Source of the DNA: Yoonia sp. GPGPB17
GTDB taxonomy: Bacteria > Pseudomonadota > Alphaproteobacteria > Rhodobacterales > Rhodobacteraceae
Length of the DNA stretch: 64,000 nt
Assembly (NCBI RefSeq): GCF_037892195.1
Contig: NZ_JATACI010000002.1
Location: 1,116,001 to 1,180,000, forward strand
Direction: 5' to 3'
Shown piece after piece: positions 10,635-19,557 of this stretch (positions are counted from its first letter, which is position 1; every line of letters starts with the position of its first letter). Under the pieces are notes generated by a model. The model searched no databases, had not been told where the DNA came from, and saw only the letters and a program-made list of their open reading frames with translations. The position numbers and the translations under genes are program-made.

Positions 10635-11719
10635 TTAGCCCATCACGCGGTCACGCTGCTGGCGGTAGGCACCTTCGGACTGTGTGATCCAGCCGGAAGA
10701 CGCCGCCATGGACGCGTTGTAGCTGGCGCGCAGACGATCATAGATGTCGTCGCCATTGTACTGGTCCATTGTCTCGCGTGCGGCAGTCCCCATTGCATCC
10801 CAAACTGAATCTGGGAACTCCAGAACCTGAACACCACCGGCCTGCAGACGCTGCAACGCTGCACCGTTGTTATTCATGAACTGCGCAAGGTTCCACTGGT
10901 GTGCTTCGCCAGATGCGATCTCGATGATCTTCTGGTGCTCTGGGCTCAGGCTTTCAAACACATCAAGGTTTGTGGCCAAAGACAGGGCTGCGCCCGGCTC
11001 GTGCATGCTTAGGCTGTGTAGTAGAACTTGGTGATTTCCTGGAAACCAGCCTTCTCGTCTGCCCATGGGCCGATCCACTCGGTGCCGTCAATCGCACCGG
11101 AAGCCAGCGCTTGGTACACTTCCGCACCTGGCAGGTTCTGAACAGATGCACCCATGCGACCCAGCGCCTGACCACCAAGGCCCGGCATACGGAACTTCAG
11201 GCCTTGGAAGTCTTCTGGACCTGCGATTTCTTTCGCAAACCAGCCACCAGCCTGTGGGCCTGTGTTACCAGCGAGGAATGATTTCAGACCAAAGATCGAG
11301 CCCAGCTCGTCGTGGAAGGCCTGACCTTCACCGTGGTAGTACCAGTTCGAGATTTCCTGCGGTGTCATGCCGAATGGCACGGATGTGAAGAACGCGTAGC
11401 CTGGGTGCTGACCCACAAAGTAGTAGTCTGCGCCGTGGTACATATCAGCCTGACCGGATGTGACCGCGTCAAACACTTCAAACGCGCCAACCAGTTCGCC
11501 AGCGGCTTTCAGGTCGATGGTGAGCGAGCCACCGGACATGGCTGTGATGGTGTCAGCGGCACGCTGGGCTGCGTCATGCACACCAGCAAGGCCACGGCCC
11601 CATGTTGTGACCAGTGTCAGCGTGCGGTTGCCCTGCGCATATGCTGGTGCGGCCAGCGCCGTTGCTGCTGCCGCAGAGCCACCAAGTGCTGAATTCTTTA
11701 GAAATGAACGACGATCCAT
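10635..11719 (-). CDS. TRAP transporter periplasmic solute-binding protein (DctP/TakP-like; frameshifted)
   Basis: Periplasmic binding protein with a Tat signal (DRRSFLK, then an Ala-rich segment to AYAQ). Segments such as AGNTGPQAGGWFAKEI and DGTEWIGPWADEK resemble the TakP subgroup, which binds 2-oxo acids; the substrate here is inferred only. Starts at ATG 11719 behind GGGAGG. The frame breaks at 11007-11014: it reads YYTA-stop, and the other frame continues MHEPGAALSLATN. Replacing GCTTAGGC by GCCGGC yields YYTAGMHEPG and a 360-residue protein. It is the first gene of the TRAP operon. Confidence 0.9.
11007..11014. other. GCCGGC-type frameshift scar in dctP
   Basis: Plus strand GCTTAGGC. 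Replacing it by GCCGGC (minus two bases) restores Ala-Gly-Met-His-Glu-Pro and makes the gene length divisible by three. Confidence 0.85.
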
Positions 11720-11965
11720 AAAGTTACCTCCCGGGTGTTTCATCTTTGCGGGCGACGCATAGTGTGCCCACAGATGGATTTCGTGCCGGGACACTAGCGC
11801 GACGCCATTTGAGGTGAAATACGTAGTACTGCGTATAATCGCCACTTTTGTCACTTTTTCTAACCAATTCTGCTGATTGTTTGGGCGCTAACAGAAGCGA
11901 CTCGGACGTCATTCAGTGATTCTTGGCATTTGATTCGCCGGTGATTCTTGGCTAACGATCACCCT

Positions 11966-13399
11966 ATGACGGGCCTTTTTTCGCGTTTGCGTGACATGAT
12001 CAATATCAGCTACGGACAGAAAGTTTTCCTTCTGGCCACTCTGCCCCTGATCGCGGCTGTCTTTCTCATTACGTTGGTTGTTGGTGCACAATCACGACAG
12101 TTGGCTGAACGTGAAATCCAAGCGTTGGAAGCGCAGCTGATCGAAACCAAACGCGCTGAGCTGAAAAACTACCTGTCGATCGCGCGCACTGCAGTAGTGA
12201 ACACCTATGGCCGCGCGGCCCCCGATGATGCAGAGGCAAAACTGGCCGTCAGCCGTGAATTGGCCGCCATGCTCTATGGGCAGGATGGGTACTTCTTTGT
12301 GTTCGATTATGACGGTAACAACCTTGTCGCCCCCCGCCAGACCTATCTGATCGGCAGGAACTGGACTGGGCTGGAAGACCTCAACGGCACTCCTATCACG
12401 GATGAGTTGATCCGCATTGCCCGGACCGGCGGCGGCTATCACAGCTTTGACTGGCCCAAACCCTCGACCGGGGCGACCGAGCGCATGATCGTTTATGTCA
12501 ACGGCCTGCAAGACTGGCGGTGGGCGATCGGTACCGGCGTTTTCATTGATGATGTCCTGGAAAACGTCGCCGCCGCGCGTGCTGATGTGGAAACCCGCAT
12601 CACAACGACAAGTTACTACATCGTCGGTATTGCCATTACCGCTTTGATCGCCGTTTTCATGACCGGCATGTTCCTGAACCTGCGTGAACGGCGCCTGGCC
12701 GATGCCAAGCTGAAACAACTAACCCAACGCATCTTTGACACCCAAGAAGAAGAACGCGGACGCGTGGCCCGCGAACTGCATGACGGGATCAGCCAGATGC
12801 TGGTGGGGGTGCGTTACGCGCTGGAGTTGACGCGTCGCAAGGTCGGTGATGATCCGGGCATCCGCGACAGCCTGAACAAGGGCATCGACGGTCTGGGGTC
12901 CACAATCCAAGAGGTGCGCCGTATCAGCCGCGACCTGCGCCCCGGCGTGCTGGATGATCTGGGCCTCGGCCCTGCCCTTCAGGCCCTGACCGATGATTTT
13001 TCGACCCGGACGGGCATTGCCGTGGAGTTCGAGACTGTCGTGTTCCGCAACCGCCTGGACCAGGAGGCACGCATTGCGCTTTACCGGATCGCCCAAGAGG
13101 CGCTGACCAATATCGAACGCCACGCAGAGGCTGAAACCGTACAGGTCAGCCTGAAAGGAAACCGCAAGGGGGCATTCCTGCGGGTTGTGGACGATGGCGT
13201 TGGTATGACATGGCCACAACAGGAACGCCGCCCCAGCGCCGGATTGGGCCTGCGCAACATGCAAGAGCGTATTGAGCAATTGGGTGGGACGCTGCGGATC
13301 CTGTCAGCACGCACCGGAAAAACCGGCACCGTCATTGAAGCACAGGTGCCGCTGAGCCATATGCTGCGCCCACAAAACACAACAAAGGAAAGCGCATGA
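11966..13399 (+). CDS. Cache-domain sensor histidine kinase (HisKA_3/DegS-NarX type)
   Basis: Membrane sensor kinase, 477 residues from ATG 11966 (a TTG at 11948 is less likely). TM1 is at about residues 18-40; a periplasmic single Cache (sCache_2) domain at about 50-195 contains GQDGYFFVFDYDGNNL and WRWAIGTGVF; TM2 is at about 205-225. The HisKA_3 H-box is RGRVARELHDGISQM (phospho-His). The ATPase domain shows NIERHAEA, DDGVGM and GLGLRNMQERI. It overlaps the response regulator by ATGA and is divergent from the TRAP operon, so it probably senses the TRAP substrate or a related organic acid. Confidence 0.92.
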   Translation: MTGLFSRLRDMINISYGQKVFLLATLPLIAAVFLITLVVGAQSRQLAEREIQALEAQLIETKRAELKNYLSIARTAVVNTYGRAAPDDAEAKLAVSRELAAMLYGQDGYFFVFDYDGNNLVAPRQTYLIGRNWTGLEDLNGTPITDELIRIARTGGGYHSFDWPKPSTGATERMIVYVNGLQDWRWAIGTGVFIDDVLENVAAARADVETRITTTSYYIVGIAITALIAVFMTGMFLNLRERRLADAKLKQLTQRIFDTQEEERGRVARELHDGISQMLVGVRYALELTRRKVGDDPGIRDSLNKGIDGLGSTIQEVRRISRDLRPGVLDDLGLGPALQALTDDFSTRTGIAVEFETVVFRNRLDQEARIALYRIAQEALTNIERHAEAETVQVSLKGNRKGAFLRVVDDGVGMTWPQQERRPSAGLGLRNMQERIEQLGGTLRILSARTGKTGTVIEAQVPLSHMLRPQNTTKESA

Positions 13400-14028
13400 C
13401 GACCCGCGTTCTTATCGTAGATGATCACCCGATGGTCGCCGAAGGCATCCGGTCTTTGTTGGAAAGCTATGACGATCTGGAAATCGTTGGCACCTTGGGC
13501 AATGGGCAGGAAGCTGTTGATCAGGCCGTCACGCTGGCCCCCGATGTGATCTTGATGGACCTGAACATGCCCGGCCTGTCCGGGCTGAACGCGACCGAGA
13601 TGATTTTAGAGAAGCAGCCCGATACCCGGATTGTGATCCTGTCGATGCATGACAGCCCCGAATACATCTCAACCGCGCTGAGCCATGGCGCACGCGGATA
13701 CATTCTGAAAGACGTGCCGACCGAGGAAATCCATACGGCCATTGAAACGGTGATGGCAGGTGGTGAATATCTGTGCACAGGGGCGAAAGGGTCACTGCAA
13801 CCCAAAATCAGTGACGGGCGCGAAACGCTGACCAGCCGCGAGCAAACGATCCTTCTGGAACTGGCGCAAGGACAATCAAACAAAGATGTCGCCAACACCT
13901 TGAACATCTCGGTCCGCACGGTCGAGACGCATCGCAAGAACATCAAACGCAAACTGGGGATCAGTTCGACCGCGGGCCTAACACGTTATGCGCTAGAACA
14001 TGGGGTTTTGCAGGGCACAGGGATTTAA
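13396..14028 (+). CDS. NarL/FixJ-family response regulator
   Basis: 210 residues. The receiver domain at 1-120 shows acidic residues in VDDHPMV, the phospho-acceptor Asp in VILMDLNMPG and the conserved Lys in YILKDV. A LuxR-type HTH is at about 145-205 (LTSREQTILLELAQGQSNKD, SVRTVETHRKNIKRKL). Start overlaps the kinase stop (ATGA), so the two are translationally coupled partners. The likely target is the divergent TRAP operon, by position only. Confidence 0.93.
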   Translation: MTTRVLIVDDHPMVAEGIRSLLESYDDLEIVGTLGNGQEAVDQAVTLAPDVILMDLNMPGLSGLNATEMILEKQPDTRIVILSMHDSPEYISTALSHGARGYILKDVPTEEIHTAIETVMAGGEYLCTGAKGSLQPKISDGRETLTSREQTILLELAQGQSNKDVANTLNISVRTVETHRKNIKRKLGISSTAGLTRYALEHGVLQGTGI

Positions 14029-14531
14029 CGATCCGTTGAGGTGACGTGTTTCAAATGGGCCGTCATCCGTGAAACACACCCGCATGCGCCGATGCGATGC
14101 CTTGCGCATGTCGATGCAGAGAGAAGACAGGCCCATTGCGGTATACATTTCCCGCTCGTCTCCAAATGCTATCAACGAGGCGGTATAACGGACTTTATCA
14201 CATGATCCCGTCATGGTCGGGTGCGCGCACATCGCTGCCCTTTACTGACTTCCGGAACTGATCGCAGATGAAATGAACACTCCGAGCGGCTGGTTTCTTA
14301 AGTAAGCTAACGGACTGGTACGCTTTTCATCTGCAGGATTGAGCAGATGGGTAACCAAAAAGCGCTGCTTAAACATCTTTCTCCGATCCCTCAGACAACG
14401 CCAAACTAGAATGGAAGCTGCAATGCGCACTGTTCATAAAGTGGCAAAGCCACTCCACCCCGAGGCGCCATAAACAAGCGCGAATGTATCTATCCTGTGG
14501 ATATCCAGAACTCAGCTTGACAGCAGTTCGA

Positions 14532-14551
14532 AATTGAGAAAATTCTCAATT
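14532..14551. promoter_or_regulatory. Perfect palindrome, arms AATTGAGAA
   Basis: AATTGAGAA (14532-14540), AA, then TTCTCAATT (14543-14551). No T-tract or adjacent gene end, so a dimeric regulator site is more plausible than a terminator. The regulator is unknown. Confidence 0.4.
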
Positions 14552-14797
14552 GCGCGACCGCTTTGGTTTGCTGACAGCACCGGGACCTGCGGTTCTGTCA
14601 CGTCAGGCGTTCGGGCACAGAAACCAGAGGCCTAGGGTGCGTATGTGTATAGGTTTAGGACTTTGGGGCCTTCCCGCTAGACCAGCTACGAGCAAACATA
14701 AGAGAAGCAAAAAGTGACCGATTTCACGCAGGTACCCACGACAGCCCCTAGCGGGGCGATGTCATCCCTTTCACTGCATCTTATTGTGCAATGATTA

Positions 14798-14847
14798 CCA
14801 GATTATCGGTGCAATACACCTGATCGTGCTGCCCAGGTTATCGGTGC
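14798..14847 (+). repeat. Direct repeat CCAG(A/G)TTATCGGTGC, two copies 35 bp apart
   Basis: CCAGATTATCGGTGC at 14798-14812 and CCAGGTTATCGGTGC at 14833-14847, one mismatch in 15. The phasing (about 3.3 helical turns) and the position about 75 bp before the SnoaL-like start suggest activator half-sites. Confidence 0.4.
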
Positions 14848-14922
14848 TAGAATTTCCGAGCAACCGCGACCATCTGGATTCACTTCCATCCAAAACAATC
14901 AAGTCAAAACAAGAGGCATTCA

Positions 14923-15297
14923 ATGAAAACCGAGCACGCCAACATCGATCTCATCTCTACAATCAACATCACTGACATGGCCGCGGATACAGACCGTTTT
15001 CACCCTGACGTGATCTGGCACTTCTTCAACCCGAATGCCCCCGAGTTGGCAGGCTCTTACAATGGCTTGACGGGAATTGCCGACTTCTTTCGCAAGGTTC
15101 GTAGCTACGGCAATGGCTCTTTTCAGGTAAATCCACGGGGGGCATGGGCCGTTGGCGATGAACTGGTCGTTGTTCAGACTCGCAATCGGCTTGGCGATGG
15201 GGCAACGGCGATCGAGTTCGATGTCGTTCTGGTGTGGCGTGTCATCGAAGGCAAGGTTGCCGAGGTTTGGGACATTCCATCTGTTCAAGCGGCCTGA
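14923..15297 (+). CDS. SnoaL-like/NTF2-fold protein
   Basis: 124 residues with the short alpha+beta-barrel pattern of SnoaL/ketosteroid-isomerase-like proteins: an N-terminal helix (FHPDVIWHFFNP), the GSYNGLTGIADFFRKV helix and a C-terminal sheet ending VWRVIEGKVAEVWDIP. Such proteins are small hydrolases, isomerases or ligand binders; no catalytic role can be assigned here. It starts at ATG 14923 and stands alone, with long non-coding DNA on both sides, possibly under control of the direct repeat at 14798-14847. Confidence 0.75.
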   Translation: MKTEHANIDLISTINITDMAADTDRFHPDVIWHFFNPNAPELAGSYNGLTGIADFFRKVRSYGNGSFQVNPRGAWAVGDELVVVQTRNRLGDGATAIEFDVVLVWRVIEGKVAEVWDIPSVQAA

Positions 15298-15742
15298 TGG
15301 GAGCTGTCCATTCGGTACGTTCTTACGGTGCCTCGCGCGTTTTGGGAGATTAAAAACGTGAACCTTGGTGCCAATGCGGCTCAAGTCAACGGACCAATGG
15401 GAATGCTCTCGCTTGGCCAATCTCCGTTATCAACAGAACTTGTGAGAGAACTCTTGCGGGAACCCATAACTATGGAAATTGGAGAAACCGCTCCCAGCAA
15501 GTGAAATAGGCACGATTTGCAACGCTACGTCTCGTGATCACAAGGTGAATAGAAGCTGCACACTTTGCCGCAAAGTTACCTGAAATCGCTCTGAGATCGG
15601 TTCAGATGGCGGCATCGCGCCGTTTGGGCACAAAATCGCCATGCGGCGGTTTGGCGAACAATGCAATCACTGTTGACAGTCATCCACATAAAATGGCCCC
15701 GCGCCTTGGGATACGCGGGGCCTTCTTTTTGTCGATAACAGC
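15298..15742. other. Intergenic interval, nothing recognised apart from the hairpin at its end
   Basis: 445 bp without a supported gene. The only clear element is the GC-rich terminator hairpin at 15695-15731. Confidence 0.6.
15695..15731. terminator. Bidirectional terminator of LysM-SBP gene 1
   Basis: Arms GGCCCCGCG (15695-15703) and CGCGGGGCC (15714-15722), followed on the plus strand by TTCTTTTT. On the minus strand the hairpin is followed by ATTTTAT. It lies just past the stop of the LysM-SBP gene. Confidence 0.8.
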
Positions 15743-16855
15743 TTAGTTTTCGACGGTATCCTTGACGCCTTCGCGGACAATATTGAACCACTCACCCGAC
15801 AGGCGCAGCTCTTCCAGACCGGCGTTGATGATCGGCAGCGCGTCATTGGCGAACTGGTTATTCTTTGAGACGAAGACATGCATCGTCACAGCCGAGGTCA
15901 GCGGCTCCAGCTTTGCGATCTGCCCGTCCAGGCCCAGATTGCGATAGTCTTCTTCTGCGGGCAGTGCATCCAGCGTGATGACGTCCACCTCGCCATCCAA
16001 AAGCAGCTGCCAGCAGCCATTTTGAGGCACAGTAGTCTTGAGCTCAACATTTGGCGGCATCAGTTCCTGCGCTTCAAGGTCGAATGTGAACCATGCTTCC
16101 GGGCGGCACAGACGGGCGCCGAATAGCTCGGGATAGGTTGTGACGTTTTCATACTGGCTGCCCGCCAGCGTGTAATAGCCGACAAGCGCCTCATAGAAAG
16201 GTTCGGAATGGTTGAAATCTGTGCACCGGTAGGCACTGGACGGTGACAGGTTTTCCACCCGGTCACAATCTGGCTTGAACCATGGGAACACCATATCAAC
16301 AGCGCCCGTTGGCAAGAGTGTTTCAAGATGCGAGCCCCAGTCATTGATAAAGATCAGATCATAGGCCTGATCGGCGTTACCCAACTCCATTGAACGGTTG
16401 ACCATCTGTGTGATCAGACCGCCGCCCGGGGCATCTTCATCCGTGAATGGTGCATATCCCGACGCCGTCGCAATCCGAAGCGTACGGTCAGGCTGTGCCG
16501 TGACGGGTGCAGGCGCGGTTGATGCCGGCGCTGCACGCGCCGCAGTCGTTGGCAAAGAACCGTCGGCACAAGGAATGGTCAGAACCTGGCCCACTTCCAG
16601 CAGATTGGGACTTTCAAGGACATTTGTATTGGCATCAAAGAGCGTTTGGAAACCACCGACGACCTCCGCGGTCGATGCGATCACGCTCAGCGTATCACCG
16701 CGCACAACGGTATAGGTCGAGCATTGTTCCTGCGCGGCCACCTGCTGCGGTGACATCAGCGCAAGACCTGCTGTCATGGCAGCAACGGCGGCAAGACTTG
16801 TTGATGTCAGAAAGACGCGCTTGGTCAAGCTCTGGTCAAGGTTGTGTGTGGGCAT
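15743..16855 (-). CDS. Secreted LysM domain plus family-3 solute-binding domain protein (paralogue 1)
   Basis: 370 residues. A signal-like hydrophobic region ends near residue 41 (VAAQ). One LysM peptidoglycan-binding module is at about 47-95 (YTVVRGDTLSVIA, VGQVLTIP), then an Ala/Pro/Thr linker at 98-123 and a PBPb/SBP_bac_3-like domain at 125-370 (RTLRIATASGYAPFTDEDAP, GEWFNIVREGV). No permease or ATPase is nearby, so classic ABC transport is not supported by context. It is divergent from a paralogue at 17153; both keep paired Cys (PWFKPDCD, YRCTDF, LCRPEAW, NGCW). I infer a wall-tethered ligand binder or sensor. Confidence 0.85.
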   Translation of the reverse strand: MPTHNLDQSLTKRVFLTSTSLAAVAAMTAGLALMSPQQVAAQEQCSTYTVVRGDTLSVIASTAEVVGGFQTLFDANTNVLESPNLLEVGQVLTIPCADGSLPTTAARAAPASTAPAPVTAQPDRTLRIATASGYAPFTDEDAPGGGLITQMVNRSMELGNADQAYDLIFINDWGSHLETLLPTGAVDMVFPWFKPDCDRVENLSPSSAYRCTDFNHSEPFYEALVGYYTLAGSQYENVTTYPELFGARLCRPEAWFTFDLEAQELMPPNVELKTTVPQNGCWQLLLDGEVDVITLDALPAEEDYRNLGLDGQIAKLEPLTSAVTMHVFVSKNNQFANDALPIINAGLEELRLSGEWFNIVREGVKDTVEN

Positions 16856-17152
16856 GGAGAGTTCTCGCTCATTAAGGTTTCGTTTTACGCATCTATCCTA
16901 TCAAAAAAGGCGAAATGTTGACATAATCGCGGTTAATAAAAACACAGCATTTTTTCACGTCTGGCCTCTGAAAAAATGGAAATCGCCATAAACACTATGC
17001 TAAGGCGACGCATCAGTGAATTATTTCCGCAAATTTTCATACACTCGCCGCAAAGCCGCCACACAATACTGAACAGACTGCATTCATTAATGCGATTTCG
17101 TAAACAGTATGCCGTCACGATTGCTCTCTCTCCCAACTCCGAGGACTTACAT
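16856..17152. promoter_or_regulatory. Divergent promoter region between the LysM-SBP paralogues
   Basis: 297 bp, more AT-rich than its surroundings. A TTGACA hexamer lies at 16918-16923, but I could not place a convincing -10 box at standard spacing. No gene is supported here; the upstream in-frame extension of the plus-strand gene lacks a ribosome site. Confidence 0.4.
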
Positions 17153-18241
17153 ATGAAAATTTCAACGATACTTTCAGCCACAACAGGTACCGCTGCATTG
17201 GCCGCAGCATTCATGAGCATCAGTACATCCGCTGCCGCGCAAAGCATTCAGTGCGGTGCAACATACACTGTCGCTGCCGGTGACTCGCTATCCAAGATCG
17301 CCGCCGCCGCATATGACGATGCATCCGCTTTCCAGATTATCTATAGCGCGAATGCGGACACCGTTGGCCCGAACCCCGGCGTGATCTCTGTCGGCATGCG
17401 CCTTGAGGTGCCTTGCCTGGGCGACACCGTAGCCTCCACAGCAGCGGCATTGACCGAAGAGGTCGGCGTTGAACGTCTGCCGTTCCCCGACACCCGTCAG
17501 ATCCGTGTGGCGCAGGGATCAAACTGGGCGCCATTCGCCAATGAGGAGCAAGCACAGGGCGGCATGATCACCGAGATTGCCAATGTCGCATTGGGCAACT
17601 CTGCCGGGGGGACACCTTACAAGATCGACTTTATCAACGATTGGGGTGCGCACCTGACACCTCTGGTGACGGACCACGCCTATGACTTCAGCCTCAGCTG
17701 GTTCAAGCCGAACTGCGACCAGATCGAACGCTTGGGCGAAGACAGCCAGTTCCGCTGTAACAACTTCGACTGGACCGAGCCGATGTTTGAGCAGGTGTTT
17801 GGCTATTATACCCGTGCGTCCGAACCAGAAGTCACTGCCTATGAACAGTTGTTGGGCAAGGTGGTTTGCCGCCCTTCCGGTTATGCCACATTCCAACTTG
17901 AAGAGAATGACCTGAAAGAACCAAACATCACTTTGATCCGCCCTTCCGATCCGGGTGAGTGCTTTACATCGCTTGTCGCTGGAGACGTCGACGTGGTTGC
18001 ACTGGCCGTTGATGCAGCCGACGGTGCGATGGTCGCAACAGGGACAACCGATCAGATCCGTCTGAATGAGGGTTTGGCACAGGTTCTGACGATCCACGGC
18101 GTGATCGCCAAGAACAACCCGCAGGGCAAAGAAATGCTGGCGGAATTCAACTCGGGCCTGCAGGCCATCAAGGACACCGGCGAGTGGTTTGAGATTGTCC
18201 GCCGCCACCTGACCGAGTTCCGGGCGATGACACAGGGCTAA
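17153..18241 (+). CDS. Secreted LysM domain plus family-3 solute-binding domain protein (paralogue 2)
   Basis: 362 residues from ATG 17153, preceded by GAGGAC; longer in-frame starts upstream would bury the signal peptide. Signal peptide about 1-29 (AAAQ), LysM at 37-87 (YTVAAGDSLSKIAAAAYDD), linker, then an SBP_bac_3-like domain at about 115-350. It shares FINDWG, WFKPxCD, RCxxF, GYYT, VCRP and GEWFxIVR with paralogue 1. The gene pair is head to head, so it probably arose by inverted duplication or paired regulation. It ends at a strong terminator. The ligand is unknown; polar amino acids are only the family default. Confidence 0.85.
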   Translation: MKISTILSATTGTAALAAAFMSISTSAAAQSIQCGATYTVAAGDSLSKIAAAAYDDASAFQIIYSANADTVGPNPGVISVGMRLEVPCLGDTVASTAAALTEEVGVERLPFPDTRQIRVAQGSNWAPFANEEQAQGGMITEIANVALGNSAGGTPYKIDFINDWGAHLTPLVTDHAYDFSLSWFKPNCDQIERLGEDSQFRCNNFDWTEPMFEQVFGYYTRASEPEVTAYEQLLGKVVCRPSGYATFQLEENDLKEPNITLIRPSDPGECFTSLVAGDVDVVALAVDAADGAMVATGTTDQIRLNEGLAQVLTIHGVIAKNNPQGKEMLAEFNSGLQAIKDTGEWFEIVRRHLTEFRAMTQG

Positions 18242-18263
18242 CGCCTTCCCAACAAACAAAAAT

Positions 18264-18295
18264 GGCGCGCCGGGCCCTTCTGGCGCGCCGTTTTT
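18264..18295 (+). terminator. Terminator of LysM-SBP gene 2
   Basis: Two copies of GGCGCGCC (18264-18271 and 18282-18289), each self-complementary and able to pair as a hairpin, followed by GTTTTTG. Confidence 0.8.
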
Positions 18296-18379
18296 GTTTC
18301 CGTTACGGGATGCAGCCTTGCTCCTGCGACATTCCGCCCCACATTGATTTGCAACGCACACTAGAAAACCGGAAGAACA

Positions 18380-19245
18380 ATGTCTGATACACCCGCCTAC
18401 ACCCCCCAAAAGTCTGGACTTGGGACACCGAAAGTGGTGGCAAATTCGGCAACATCAATCGCCCTATCGCGGGGCCCACCCATGACAAAGACCTGCCAGT
18501 CGGGAAACACCCGCTTCAATTGCATTCTCTGGCCACCCCAAATGGCGTCAAGGTCACGGTTATGCTGGAAGAGTTGTTAGCCGCAGGCCACGCGGCCGAA
18601 TACGATGCGTGGTTGATCAACATTCAAGAGGGTGATCAATTCAGCAGCGGCTTTGTCGATGTAAACCCAAACTCCAAGATCCCCGCTCTTTTTGACAAGG
18701 ATACCGGTGTGCGGGTTTTTGAGAGCGGCGCGATCCTGCTCTATCTGGCCGAAAAATATGGCGCCTTCCTGCCCAAAGGCACCCCAGAGCGGACTGAGAC
18801 ACTCAACTGGCTGTTCTGGCTGCAAGGGTCCGCACCCTATCTTGGTGGCGGCTTCGGCCATTTCTACGCCTATGCGCCAGAGAAATTCGAATATGCCATC
18901 AACCGCTTTGCGATGGAAGCGAAGCGCCAGTTGGATGTGCTGAACCAGCGATTGGAAGACAGCGAATATCTGGGTGGAGATGCGTACTCAATCGCAGATA
19001 TGGCGGTCGCGCCCTGGTACGGGGCTTTGGTCAAAGGTCAGGTCTATGAAGCGGCCGAATTCCTTGATGTTGCGTCCTACGAACATGTCAATCGCTGGAC
19101 CGATGCCGTCATGAACCGCCCGGCCTACCAACGCGGCAGAATGGTGAACCGCGCTTGGGGTGACCCGGCGTCGCAATTGCGCGAACGTCATGACGCAGAG
19201 GATTTTGACACACAGACATGGGATAAGATTGGCGATGGCAAATGA
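18380..19245 (+). CDS. yghU: YghU-type glutathione transferase/disulfide-bond reductase (frameshifted near N-terminus)
   Basis: Nu-class GST with glutathione-dependent disulfide reductase activity in the family. After repair it is 288 residues, the same length as E. coli YghU. Conserved blocks: NINRPIAGPTHDKDLPVGKH (N-terminal loop), TPNGVKVTVMLEELL, DQFSSGFVDVNPNSKIPAL, RVFESGAILLYLAEKYG, GGGFGHFYAYAP and FLDVASYEHV. Starts at ATG 18380 behind GGAAGAAC. The frame breaks in the C6A4 run at 18402-18411; one extra A gives TPQKVWTWDTESGG. Without repair the readable part starts at 18520. Confidence 0.92.
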
Positions 19246-19367
19246 ATTCAATAGCTTAGAACACGTGTCACAACGATTTCGGCGCATCTTTGTTTAGGCG
19301 CCGACAAACTCGCCGAAAGAAAGTTACCAAAAATCGCCCAATGACGACATTTTCTCCGCGATCACTG

Positions 19368-19396
19368 TTGACCCCCCTTTCCCGCCACATTAATGT
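19368..19396 (+). promoter_or_regulatory. Promoter of the ilv leader
   Basis: TTGACC (19368-19373), a 17-bp spacer and TAATGT (19391-19396) precede the leader peptide start by about 22 bp. Confidence 0.55.
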
Positions 19397-19418
19397 CGCG
19401 CCAAGCAAAGGAACCAAC

Positions 19419-19466
19419 ATGACACAGGTCGTACTAATTGTGAGAAACACGCGCATGGGCCGGTAA
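19419..19466 (+). CDS. Branched-chain amino acid attenuator leader peptide
   Basis: A 15-codon frame MTQVVLIVRNTRMGR with five consecutive branched-chain codons (Val-Val-Leu-Ile-Val) behind AAAGGAAC. It is followed 27 bp later by a strong intrinsic terminator and then ilvI. This is the classic layout for ribosome-mediated attenuation of acetolactate synthase: stalling for lack of charged Val, Leu or Ile tRNA should favour read-through. Confidence 0.85.
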   Translation: MTQVVLIVRNTRMGR

Positions 19467-19493
19467 CGGTAAGACCATAACGATCCCATGCGC
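19451..19493 (+). promoter_or_regulatory. Candidate antiterminator/pause hairpin of the ilv attenuator
   Basis: GCGCATGGG (19451-19459) pairs perfectly with CCCATGCGC (19485-19493). The 5' arm lies inside the leader frame, just after the BCAA codons, and the 3' arm shares one base with the terminator stem. How far it excludes the terminator is uncertain. Confidence 0.55.
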
Positions 19494-19518
19494 CCCCGAC
19501 AGTCTCGGGGGTTTTTTT
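19493..19518 (+). terminator. Attenuator terminator upstream of ilvI
   Basis: CCCCCGA (19493-19499), loop CAGTC, TCGGGGG (19505-19511), then seven T. It sits between the leader peptide and ilvI. Confidence 0.9.
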
Positions 19519-19557
19519 GTGACTGATGAAACCAGATACGCGAAGGACGCGAGACAG

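Larger units (their letters stand above)
14029..14922. other. Gene-poor interval (894 bp) with operator-like repeats
   Basis: No convincing coding region. Short open frames on the minus strand (13993-14232 and 14242-14430) lack recognisable domains, and the first overlaps the response regulator. The interval contains a perfect 9-bp-arm palindrome (14532-14551) and a 15-bp direct repeat (14798-14847) before the SnoaL-like gene. Confidence 0.5.

Noticed and set aside
10633..10639. GCTTAGC at the dctP stop as another scar
   Set aside because: Repair would add only about ten unconvincing residues; left as ambiguous and not counted.
13993..14232. Small minus-strand gene overlapping the response regulator end
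   Set aside because: No ribosome site, no family, and overlap with a conserved C-terminus.
19519..19557. GTG start for ilvI
   Set aside because: It directly follows the attenuator T-tract and lacks a ribosome binding site; ATG 19558 fits the family.
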